Positions 11,674 to 21,465 of a stretch of 64,000 nt of DNA are shown in pieces. Source of the DNA: Moniliophthora roreri (Eukaryota > Basidiomycota > Agaricomycetes > Agaricales > Marasmiaceae). The stretch lies in contig LATX02000154.1 of assembly GCA_001466705.2 (NCBI GenBank), positions 620,001 through 684,000 of the forward strand, in the 5' to 3' direction. The notes below the pieces were generated by a model, which ran no database searches, was not told where the DNA came from, and saw nothing but the letters and a program-made list of their open reading frames with translations. The position numbers and the translations under genes were made by a program. How positions within the stretch are numbered: the stretch's first letter is position 1; every line of letters starts with the position of its first letter.

Positions 11674-12877
11674 ATGAACGAGTCACTCCCTATTATGCCT
11701 TCGGTCGAGCCCACACCATCCAGCGAGAGATCCCTTTACTTTGACGCTCCCATTGCACATTTTCAAATGCAGGATCCAGGTCAGCCCATTGCCAAGCCAG
11801 ATGGCTCGGAGCCTGTAGCTGACCTCACTCGCGAGCCCACTGTCGCTGGCGGCATCGCAGCTCCTTTCCTGGACGGCACGAACGGCAAGAAGACCATGGT
11901 CAACGGAGGAGATACGGCAGAGAATGTAGAAGATGCTGCGGTCACTGAGGAGGAAGAAAAGTACACTGCCCATCCCAATGGTTCCGAGGGTTGGCTTCCT
12001 GCAACCGATGTCCCGCCAGAACCGGAAACCACCAATGGAAACAAACCTGTACGTTCTTCTTCCGTCCTGAAGAAGAAGAGGCCGGGTTCGGTCTCCTCGA
12101 GGACTTCGGCTTCAGGTGTCTCCCTCCATCGCAATAAATCCACTTCCGCAAGCGTCAAGTCTGTGTCGAGGCGAAGCTTGTTCACCAATGTCGACGGAGA
12201 GCCCGTCGATGGTTCTACCTTTATTAATGGTGCTGGTACTACCGGTCCAGGTGCTTCCGCTTTTCCAGATGAAAGCCTGAAGGAGCGTGTTGCTACGGCC
12301 GACGGTGCTCTCACTCCGAAGCAGAAGTCGAAAATTGCCAAGCAGGAGGGTGAGTTTTCGGACCTTTCTCCATGACTGTCATGTATCAATTCCTTGGTCC
12401 ACATTGTAGTGAAAGACGGCAAACGACTCTCCAAGATTATCAAGCAGGAAGGCAAGGTCGAGAAGCAAGCATTGGGCGTGGCTATCAATGAACTCGCCGA
12501 GCTTCAAAAGATTCAGAAGGCTGCGGTCAAGGTGGCTTCTTTTTTATGTGTGCTCTCCACAGAAACCTCTGACGCGTCCTCTTTAGCGTGAGGCGAAATG
12601 CCACACTGCCCATACCAAAGCCGTTACCGCATTCCAAAAAGTTGAAGCTGCCTATCTTGCTGCTCGCACCAAGTATGAGACTGCTCAGGCTCTAATGGTT
12701 GCTGAGCAAGAGACGCTGGATATAGCTAGGAATGCTGCGATCGAGGCCACGGCGAAGATGCAGGAGAAATCACAAGAAGTCGACAGCTTGAGGCAAACTT
12801 ACGGCGTAGATGAAAGAGAGCGTGCCGTGAAGATCAGTGAGCTGACCACCAGCAAGTCGAAGACGCGTTGGAAGTAA
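11674..12877 (+). CDS. Ncp1-like coiled-coil protein (putative DNA-binding protein of basidiomycetes)
   Basis: Exons 11674-12349, 12410-12531 and 12587-12877 join in phase to 362 residues. The first 200 residues are acidic, Ser/Thr-rich and disordered. From about residue 215 it becomes a long Lys/Glu/Ala-rich helix: LTPKQKSKIAKQE, KDGKRLSKIIKQEGKVEKQA, INELAELQKIQKAAVK, then KCHTAHTKAVTAFQKVEAAY and an Ala/Glu coiled coil. This 'KDGKRL.K.IKQE.KVEK.AL' core followed by a coiled coil matches the family annotated as 'DNA binding protein Ncp1' in mushrooms, recalled rather than searched. DNA binding is therefore only family-name knowledge. The tail after about 12850 may be frameshifted: another frame continues with VEDALEVKD and a possible exon at 13019-13144. 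Confidence 0.6.
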
Positions 12878-13900
12878 AGGATGTGAGATTCACTTTCTCT
12901 CGTTTTGGCTTTGTCTATAGTACAAGGATATAATTGGGGACTCTTTTATCATACATTGTATACGAACACTTTCATCTTTACTGTTGTTAGTCATGCAACC
13001 CATACCCTTGATGAATAAGTTGAACGTCGTCAACTGAACCTCAAGAACCACTCAGAGAACCGCAAACAAAACCTCATTTCAAGGCTTAGATCGGGTTTGA
13101 AGCCCCTTGTCCGAGTCCATCACGCATGGGTGGGCCACCTATAATCACTGCCTTGATTTCTTTGAATGCCACGACGCCGTGAAAAGGCTCTTCCGCTACT
13201 GGTACTAAGTTGGGCATCCCGATAGTCTCCTGTAAGCAGACTCAATCGCTCGTACCTCGCTGTATGCATCCCGATGACAAAAACAGTAACCATTCCAATG
13301 AATGTCGACGATGTCGTCCCGAAAGAACAGGACAGCTGGCCGCGGCAGAGTCAGCGAAGGTAAAGAAGCGAATTTTTCCCTGGAATAAGGAACGTCAGGG
13401 TACATACAGAAACCTGAGTCTTCCAGAACACCTCCCCTTCCATTCTCGTTGATCTTGTCATTATCTTCCATCCAATCATTCCATCTTTTCCTCGATCTCT
13501 TTATATAGTTGCAAATCTCCCTTGGTCTGTGCATGATGCATGTTATAGATGGTAGAGTCCAGCCGTCCCCTCATACTGTACATGTGGACCGGTGCTCGCA
13601 AAATGGTCATCGACTCTCCCACAGGTGATGTCAGCTTCTATTTACTCACACTGGCTCGTTCGTAGTGATTTTATGATGTCTTGATTGGCAAGCAATCGCG
13701 GGCAGAAGGACTGGTAGGAGGTAGGCTCAAGTCGATCGGTTTCGACCTCTTGTGTGTGCAGTTTCATATAGACATATGGCTGCACTTTTTGACGTCCCCT
13801 GTGTTTCTATGTCCTGACTTACTCTCGCATGTCATTCGAGGATTTGCTACACTTTCTGTCACTTGCCAGCTATACCGTGAGTACCATTGTCCAATCTCGT
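12878..13900. other. 3' flank of the Ncp1-like gene with a possible extra terminal exon
   Basis: 13019-13144 is open in one frame (ERRQLNLKNHSENRKQN, then LRSGLKPLVRVHHAWVGHL and a stop). It has the charge pattern of the Ncp1-like coiled coil, so it may be a last exon reached if a one-base shift near 12855 is a sequencing or assembly error. The rest (13150-13900) holds no recognised gene. Confidence 0.35.
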
Positions 13901-14130
13901 AGACAGGTGACGGCGGAAGATGAACATCGCTAGGAACGTTGTGATCGAGGCGACGATGGGACAGACCTAACGCGTTGGAGGTAAAGGGCGGGGCTGGCTG
14001 TAGAGAATCGCTTTCTTTCGTCTCTATAGTTGTGGATATTGGGAATTACTTTACCTTGTAAATTGTACACGAACACTTTCCTATTCAATATTGTCAACCG
14101 AGCCCAATATATAACCTATTAATGAATAAC
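13901..14130 (+). pseudogene. Decayed partial duplicate of the 3' end of the Ncp1-like gene
   Basis: The stretch from 'atcgctaggaacgttgtgat' through 'cgcgttggaggtaaagg' to 'ttaatgaataac' parallels 12711-13020 of the intact gene. Shared landmarks, in the same order: 'gctaggaa.g.tg.gatcgagg', 'acgcgttgga.gtaaagg', the intron-like 'tcgt.t...ctatagt', 'ttgta.acgaacactttc', and the closing 'atgaata'. An internal block (about 12760-12850 of the parent) is missing, and many transitions and small indels have accumulated. No open frame remains, so this is a non-functional relic. It lies about 1 kb downstream of its parent in the same orientation and ends just before the 3' end of the convergent phosphoesterase gene. 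Confidence 0.7.
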
Positions 14131-14166
14131 ATTAACAAAGCCGAGTCTAACTGGAACGTTCAATGT

Positions 14167-15653
14167 TCAGTAGCTGCCAAAGTCACCAATCACTTCTTTC
14201 TCGTCAACGATGATCAATTCTTGCCTATCTGCGTAGAGTGCACTGACGACCTCCTTCTCTATCCATTTCTGCTCGTCAGCTGCAGAACCAGTAACTGGGG
14301 TAAGTGTATAGTGTATCGACAGAGCCGAGAGCGCGCCTCCGTATGCATGCGATATCCCTGAGTAGAACACGATGAGCAACATTTATAAACAAGGAGTAGA
14401 CTGACTGACCGGTATCTATAATAATAATCTTGCCGTTGCATCTCGAAACAATACCCTGAAAGTCAGGAGTATGCCCCATGACCATTCTCCGCGTCCCAGT
14501 TTTCTTCAACACACCTTCTACGTCGGCGCACACTTTGTCTTCTGGGTCCAGAGCCCAGCCACGGTACCATAGAGGACCATTTGAATCGTATAGAGCTTCC
14601 TCAGCTTTAGTTGTATCTACCGGAGAATGTGAGTCGGTTTTTATACATAAGATGGGGGAGCCGAACCTGCTGGCAACCCAGGATAAGGATTCGGGGGATG
14701 CGGTGGTGGCTGTTCTCGTCTTTGCAACTTCCTCAACAACATAGTACCCAATTCGTTGATCCTGCTCGGGAAGGGTGTTAGATCACCGTACGTGGGTGAT
14801 AGACCGCCGTGCACGAAACTGATGGCCGAATGCGATAGAGGTTCTTCGTGCTCACTCGTGTCCGCGTCTTTCTCAAAGTGTAATGCTGGTGGGTAAGGTG
14901 TATTCGGGGGCCCAAGTGAAGGATGTAAAGGAAGTCGAGATGCAACGGTGTAGTTGGTCGCCCATGAACGTCCGATACGACCTGTGGAAAGCATTTTCTG
15001 GCGTGCGCCCACGGTGCCGAATGTTTTGAGTTCGGTAGGGTAGACATACCGCCAGTCACCTAGAACTCGGTTAGTAAACATTCCTTCAGCATGGTAAGGC
15101 CGTGGCGACGCCTACCAATTGCGTTCATCCATTCATGATTTCCAAGATGACTGAGCACGATTCCGCCCGTTGCGGCAGCTTGTTCTCGCAGTTTGTCCAT
15201 CCATATGAAGAGTTTGATAGTATCATCACCTCTGCGTGAGATTTCAGCCCTCTTAAGATGCTACAAGTTTACTCATCGCTCTCACCGGTCAATTATATCC
15301 CCAGTCTGCACGAAAAAATCTGCATTCCCCGTCCAATTCCCATAATCGTCCACGACGCCGGAAAATTGTAAGACCTTCAAAGCATTGGGAAAATCTCCGT
15401 GCAAATCACCAACTGCAACAATGTGCCGAGTGAATGATTTGGGCGTTTCGAGGTCGCCTACTGGGTTTTGGCTTTGAGTGTATTGAGAAACCAGTTCGGA
15501 TACTCGTCCGAGTCGAGTGTTGGATATTGTGATAATGAGAGGTGAAAGGTACTGGGTGTACAAGGCCGGAATCTGGTCCTGGTACCCAAAGTGTTGAATG
15601 AATAGATATAATGCGAATCCTAGAAGTACTGGTAGTATAAACCGCCGAACCAT
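14167..15653 (-). CDS. Calcineurin-like metallophosphoesterase with N-terminal membrane anchor (Shelph-like)
   Basis: Five exons (15286-15653, 15116-15231, 14667-15059, 14410-14616, 14167-14357) sum to 424 residues in frame. Residues 1-25 form a hydrophobic anchor after MVRR (FILPVLLGFALYLFIQHFGY). The metal-binding motifs of the calcineurin-like fold appear in order: GDLHGDF, GDIIDRGDD, LGNHEWMN, FVHGGLSP and VMGHTPDFQGI. These are the family's Asp/His/Asn ligands and all look intact, so an active two-metal phosphoesterase is expected. Layout and the GNHEWMN and HGGLSP motifs recall Shewanella-like protein phosphatases and related fungal proteins; the substrate is unknown. The anchor and the large luminal-type domain suggest a secretory-pathway or vacuolar location (inference). 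Confidence 0.88.
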
Positions 15654-16969
15654 GGTCGTCGATGCGCTGGCTCAAGCGGAGCTTGACCAACTTCAGTCAG
15701 CAGCGCGGGAATTCTCCCCACGTTTCTCAACTTGACATCCATGCTGTTCCCTACTTGCTCGCTCTACACGCCACGAGGGGAGACGGCGGTTTGAAGATTT
15801 GGCCCCAATGTTAGAAAGACCTCGGTAATTTCTAAATTTCCACTGCCAGGTAGTACGGCTGCAGTATCCGGCATTGGCGAATGTTTTCATATCAGGGAGC
15901 ATGAGGAGGTGAGGATATCACTTATGTATTCATTTCACACCTCGTTGACTTAGGCTCGATAAAGTACATACATGCCCATCGAGGCTGAGGAGAAGGACTC
16001 TGGGTAATCGCTTGTCTTATCTTCGCTCCACAACGGTGAAGTCAGGAATGTTGGAACAAAGGAGAAAGGAGAAAAGTTTAATTTGAAATCGACGAGACAT
16101 CGTCCGATATAGCAAGCTTGGAAACTTCAGAGGAGTCGACGCCTAGGACGTCCGAGGAGCCTTTACTCGCTCTCGCGACCAGAGCGAAAACAACCGCGAT
16201 GCACAGAGAGTCTGGAATCTCATTCCGACTGAAATGACGGCAGCAGTCGCCGTCGCCGTCGATACCGTACGTGCCATGGAGCTGTTGGAGCACACAGGAG
16301 TCAACCTTGAACGATTTCAACGACATAAACGCGGTAACATGGTCCAGTTTACACACGGCATCCACGACGTCCATCTTACTTACGGTATTCGTGTTTACTC
16401 GCCCAGAGCGAAGGTGAAGTGCTGCCGACGCTTAATGTTATCGAATGCGCCGGCACCATCGTGGATGTGGTGGATGGTGGCGGATGGTGGTGGAGCATCG
16501 CGTACAAGTTCTTTGAGGGTGCAGGACAAACGGAGGAAGATACCTCACCATGACTTCCATCTCAGGAACAAATAACGTTATCTCTAAATTTCCGGAGAAG
16601 ATTAGTTATTAATTCTAGGGTACTTTTTGAAGATGTAGCGCCAGAGACAGGACACAGTGATTCTTCTGTCAACTTGTTCCATAAAGCACTCCACTGATTA
16701 TTTTCCTTCCAGATCACTGTAGATGTTTGGATACATACGAAGTCATCGCATATATTGCATTGGTTTTGTATATACGGTATCGTCACAAGTTAGTAACTAC
16801 AGTGATAAGTTTCTATCTACAGAACTAATTAATACATTAGATGGTGTCTGCGCCTAGTTCTAATCACGATGCAAGATTGAAAAGGATAACAGGTGCAAAG
16901 CAACACATGTGTGGTACATGGAAGATTTTGTAGACTGAGCGCTGGAAGAAATACGGTAAATGGTAGAAT
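15654..16969. other. Intergenic region with a possible unrecognised minus-strand gene remnant (about 16080-16560)
   Basis: On the minus strand, 16374 to 16078 is open for 98 codons with a hydrophobic patch (LCIAVVFALVARASK). Just upstream, about 16395-16545, another minus-strand frame reads KELVRDAPPPSATIHHIHDG and then AGAFDNIKRRQHFTFALGE before a stop, which looks like a genuine C-terminal exon. I cannot connect either to an upstream exon or to a family. 16560-16969 is A/T-rich and holds the GPD1 3' flank. The part next to 15653 should hold the phosphoesterase promoter. Confidence 0.3.
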
Positions 16970-18629
16970 TTATAGGTCCTCGAAGAGTCTCCTGGGGTCC
17001 ATGTTCTCGAAGCTGATGCGATAGACCTTCTCGAACAAAGGGTATGCCTCGAGACGATTACGCGCTTTAAGGAACTCGAAGACCTCCTGGGCAGTAGCAA
17101 CACCTTGGAGCTTCTGGCCGTTGAGAAGTTCTTTCTCGAGCTGTTCAAGCGTCTTTCCTTCGCCCTCTCCACCGTATTCCTTCCGCGATTTAACGAATGC
17201 CTCCGCACACTTGCGGTTTCTTCCGCCGAAGCTCGTAGTAATAAGGTCAGCCACACCAGCGGAGTGGTGACTGAACGTCAAAGGACTGGAACTTGGGAAG
17301 AACTCAAGCGTGAAGGTGCTCATCTCGAGTAGACCAATACGGAGGATAGCGGCCTTGGTGTTACCGCCGAGTCCCATGCCATCGACGAAGCCAGCCGCCA
17401 TGGCTACAACGTTCTTGAGTGCCCCGCTTAAGGAGACACCAGCCACGTCCTCTATGGGATGGACACGAAAAGCAGGACCGTCGAAGACTGCGTGCCAAAG
17501 CGCAGCATCCTTCGGGCCCGGAACACCAATCGTGGTCTCACAGAATTCACCTTTTCCGACGTCCAGAGCAATATTGGCACCTCCCAAAGCTGAGCAGGGG
17601 ATGTCGAGAGCTTCCTCGATGACGAAAGGGTACGTGTAAATGTCGGCGGTGCCATCCTCGCGGATTCGCACATCCACACCCTTGATGGCAGATATAGCTC
17701 GTGCGCGGGGGTTGACGATTCCTGGTTGTTCAAGCTGAGACAAAACACTGGGAAGGAACTGGTGCGGAACAACGAAGAGGAGGAGAGTAGCACCGCGTAC
17801 TACGTCCTTGACATCTGAAACCGCAACGAGGTTCTCGGGAAGGTCGACAGAAGGGAGATAACGCTCGTTCTGGTGAGTAGTGTTGATTATCTCAGTTAAT
17901 AGCCCTCTACCAGGAATCTGAGAAACAAGATTAGTATCTCGAATGGCACAGAAGTTATGAAAACCGCAAACTAACCTCGCGTTCTCGTACCCACATCCTT
18001 ACTTCAGGATCGAAACCTTCCCTCTCGGCAACGTTGATGGCAGCCACACGAGCGAGGGCCGTACCCCAGCTACCGCTTCCGACGATAGCGACCTTTTCAA
18101 GGCGCGCAGGGGACCTACTTCCGGACTTGGGATCGACAACGTACTCCTCGGGTTGATATGGGTCAAACTTGGTAATATACGGCTCCATCGCTACAGAAGA
18201 CGTTCTTCGGGCAGGCGGGGGCCGTGGAACCGACGTCGATATGGCGTCATGAGAGCTCGTGCTACGCTCATCCTCGTCATCCGAAGGTAAGTTCTCGGGT
18301 GAAGAAGCCCTAGGAGGAGTAGGCGATGCAGTACGCGGCGGTGAAGGTGGAAGCTGGTTCTTCCGCTTCGCGGCATTGCTTATCGCAGTAAAACTCATGC
18401 TAGCACCGCTGAGTGCATTCGTAAGCGGATGGGACGGTTTAGAAGGTAGGCCATGGGAGTTGGCTGGGCGAGATGAAGTAGGTAATGGACGAAGAAGTGG
18501 CGAAGGAGGTCGAGAGTTATCGGGCGTCGGAAGAGAACTGGCGTTAAAGCTAGACTCCACAGGAGAAGAGGAAGCAGGCTCTGGAGAAGGAGATGCGGGA
18601 GGAGGAGTTGGTACTTTAGTCGCGGACAT
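16970..18629 (-). CDS. GPD1: Glycerol-3-phosphate dehydrogenase [NAD+], with long disordered N-terminal extension
   Basis: Two exons (17976-18629, 16970-17917) give 533 residues. The enzyme reduces dihydroxyacetone phosphate to sn-glycerol 3-phosphate with NADH. Residues 180-192 are the NAD-binding loop VAIVGSGSWGTAL. Later come LFVVPHQFL, the ISAIKGVDV strand, LSGALKNVVAMAAGFVDGMG (catalytic Lys region and family signature), LGGNTKAAILRIGL and the substrate-site GVADLITTSFGGRNRKCAE. The enzyme core is complete. The first ~175 residues are an extra Pro/Ser-rich tail not part of the fold. I chose the ATG at 18629 (MSATKVP); the frame stays open to 18749, but that part looks like a leader, with a tatataat element just upstream of the chosen ATG. 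It is divergent from a glycerol-phosphatase-like gene. Confidence 0.93.
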
Positions 18630-19490
18630 GATGGTAAGGTTTGTTGGCCAACTTCTGAGAGCAAGAGAGATTATATAACAGAAGAATGCACGTCTATATC
18701 CCAGAAGGGGAAGAAGGATATGGCCGCCGTTCGGGTGGGAGGAGCACAAAAAGTATCCAACGGCGTTGTGGACTTACGCTATGATTGATGATCGGCGTGT
18801 GTCATTTCCGAGAACGACAAAGATTTTGACGTTTACAACTTGCCAGCGGCCCCAGGTCCCATCGATTCGTATATATGATGGCTCGCGTGGTAATGATACG
18901 CGAGGCTGCGGCAGGGTCTGCCGTGTCCACATTTGGCGTCCCTTGCCTTCACATCCTTCGAGCTTTTGCGGTAGAAGTGCTAGTAGTATAGCTACAGAGG
19001 TCGAGAGATGGTGTAGGATATGTTGAATTGGGGATGGGAGGCGTGAAATATGTTGTAGATAGAACTGGAAATCCCCGCCAGACGTGTGCCATACTGACCG
19101 CTCGACTCGGGGTCTGCTTGTCTCAAGGAGCCTTGAGTGGACTGGGAGAGCATATTGAAGCCAGGGAACGCGTTCGCGATGAGGATGAGAGTCGCTCGGC
19201 ATCCTGTGCCGAGTATCGCCTATCAAGGATGACATCATTCGGACCACGCTAATGAAATTTTCCTTGTCGCCAAAATTAACAACCCTCTTTTCGCATCGTT
19301 CAAGCGATTGGAGTCGAACGTTATGGAACGCCCGGATTTGTCGCCATCTGGTCGCCACTCATTTCGCAATAACAACACGCCGCACACGCCGCACGCCAAA
19401 AAAGGACATCCAATCTTTCTTGCCATTTAAAAGCATTCGTCAAGCCCAAGATACTCAGTATCATCCCACTCTACACATTCTTACAGGATC
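18630..19490. promoter_or_regulatory. Shared 0.86-kb promoter region between the divergent GPD1 and glycerol-phosphatase-like genes
   Basis: The two coding starts face away from each other across this stretch. On the GPD1 side, minus-strand 'ttatataat' (about 18671-18679) is a TATA-like element about 45 bases from the ATG, and an AGGGG (18706-18710) matches the core of a stress-response element. On the phosphatase side 'catttaaaa' (about 19425) is TATA-like. A 194-codon minus-strand frame (18774-19358) covers most of it but has no family signal. Joint osmotic regulation is inference. Confidence 0.45.
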
Positions 19491-20655
19491 ATGGATAAAG
19501 TTTTCTCTCTGTCAGGCCAACAAACGACCTTCGATTCCCCCATTTCCTCAGCACCTCCCTCGCCACCATTGACGGTTCAGGTCGAGGCAAAGACTGTTCT
19601 GTTTGAGTGGGTTAAACTTCAGCTCTCCGCGCGAACTTGCAACTGATGATGAATATCTAGTATGGATGGCACTCTCATTGATTCATCTGGAGCCGTGACT
19701 GCGGCATGGAATCTCTTGAAGGAGACGGGCTATGATTTCCTCGACCTTGATGATATCCTTGCCTCAGCACATGGTTATCGGACTATCGATGCATTACGCA
19801 AGTGGTGTAAGATAAAGGATGAAGAGTTGCTCAAGAAGGAAGTGCAGCGCTTCGAGGAGGCTATCTTGAGCAATGCCAGCAAAGCGGAAGGTGGTGGCAT
19901 TGTTTCCCTTCCTGGTGTCAAGAGCCTCCTTGGTGGAATCCAAGGCGGGCGAGACGACAAGGATCAAGGCTGGAGTGTTTGCACGTCATGTAAACGATTT
20001 CTGCTGTCGCCGTGTTCGGATGCTGATATTGGTTTTTTCCAGCAACGTTCTTCTACGCCTCAAAGGCTCTTCCTGCAGCTGGACTTAAAACTCCCGTCAA
20101 CTTCGTCACTGCAGAGTCGGTCGAAAAAGGCAAACCTGCACCGGATCCCTATCTATTGGGTGCCAAGTTAAACAATGCCCCTCCCGAGACATGTACGACT
20201 CAGTCTTTTTTACCTCTGCATCCCACTCACATCTTACAGGTATCGTCGTCGAGGATGCACCCACTGGTATTCGGGCAGGAAAGGCCGCAGGCTGCATGGT
20301 TCTGGCTACTTGCACATCCCACAAACGAGCTGCTCTCGAGAAGGAGGAGCCTGATTTCTTGGTCGATGACTTATCATAGTAAGTGCCTCGGTATAATTTT
20401 ATTGATTATCTTGGTTCTAACGCGAGTTTCAGTGTCACAGCCTCACGCAATCTTGATGGAACTGTTACATTGTACATCACCCAGCCCACTGGACGCCCTT
20501 ACCCCGATTCTGCTATACCCACTCCTGCTGATACTCCTTTGCATACTCCTGTACTTTCACGAGCAGCTAGCACGGATAGCATTTATTGGAGAGGAGCTTC
20601 CAAGGCCGACGACTATGGCGCCCTTCCAGACGCCAAGGCGCAGCATGCCTTTTAG
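19491..20655 (+). CDS. HAD-superfamily phosphatase, glycerol-3-phosphatase / 2-deoxyglucose-6-phosphatase (GPP/DOG) type
   Basis: Five exons (19491-19606, 19661-19989, 20043-20192, 20240-20378, 20433-20655) sum to 318 residues in frame. HAD motif I is VLFDMDGTLIDSS, and its first Asp codon is split by intron 1 (GA|T). Motif II is the Thr/Ser at WSVCTSST, motif III the Lys in VEKGKPAPDPYLLGA, and motif IV VVEDAPTGIRAGKAAGC. The cap (DILASAHGYRTIDALRKWC) is the small helical type of the GPP/DOG group. All catalytic residues are present. The family dephosphorylates glycerol 3-phosphate or 2-deoxyglucose 6-phosphate; I favour glycerol 3-phosphate because of the divergent GPD1 neighbour. The C-terminal ~75 residues are a Thr/Pro-rich tail beyond the ~250-residue yeast enzymes. 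Confidence 0.87.
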
Positions 20656-21465
20656 ATCTGTACTCCTGACAGATGTGTTTCATTAGACACTATACCCTTT
20701 TATTTCGATGCTCTAGAACATAATGCATGCGTATTAGTAGATGTACATATCCTTGTCGCCAGACATGTACAAGTAGTTAAAACTGACTGAGTTCACGAAG
20801 TTTGTCCCGGAACAATTCATTCCAATGGAGTGTAAGTTCATGCACATCGTCAGGGTCGAGTAAGACTCATTTGGGCTGCTTGACAGAACGCAACTCAAGT
20901 TCATGGATTTTGTTCGGGCTCGGAAGAATTAATGAGGTCATTTTTTGCTAATCGGTCTTTGCGAGCATGTAATATACTTTATCGCATAAAACACTCACTT
21001 CAATGGACAAGTTGGTAATGGCCTCTGTCGGGCCTTATGAGTCTGTGTGAAAGGACATTTTGAGCGTTTGTCATGACTTGCGATAAGCTGATTTCCCTTT
21101 TCTGGCGCGATCAAGCATCTGGTTGGTCGATCAGCATGGGGATATACCGTTTTCAACGCCAATTTCCCCGACATTTACATCTCCTTACCTTCTCCTCGCA
21201 CCATATCAAGCTCAGAAGCATTCCAATCCACAGCTTCTACATACCTCAAGGTACTCAAACACGTTTTCGGAATTCCTTAGCCTTATATCTACGTTTTCAA
21301 CCAAACTAAATCCGTTTCCCTCCCCCCCCCCGGTAAATACACCTCCCGTTGCTTAAACAGTGCACATATCAAGGTGAGCTTGTTGTATATTGTTCTAGAG
21401 TATTTTCGAAAGGCATTGAAGGGATGGGAGTCCCCATTGCAAGTATCGGGGGTTAACTGAACCCA
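20656..21465. other. Intergenic region between convergent genes
   Basis: About 0.8 kb between the phosphatase stop and the stop of the minus-strand kinase-like gene. Contains a homopolymer of ten C (near 21323-21332) and short frames without family signal. I see no RNA gene. Confidence 0.45.

Noticed and set aside
18774..19358. 194-codon minus-strand open frame in the GPD1/phosphatase promoter
   Set aside because: No domain or biased composition, it covers both promoters, and its end reads into likely leader sequence. Kept only as part of the intergenic entry.
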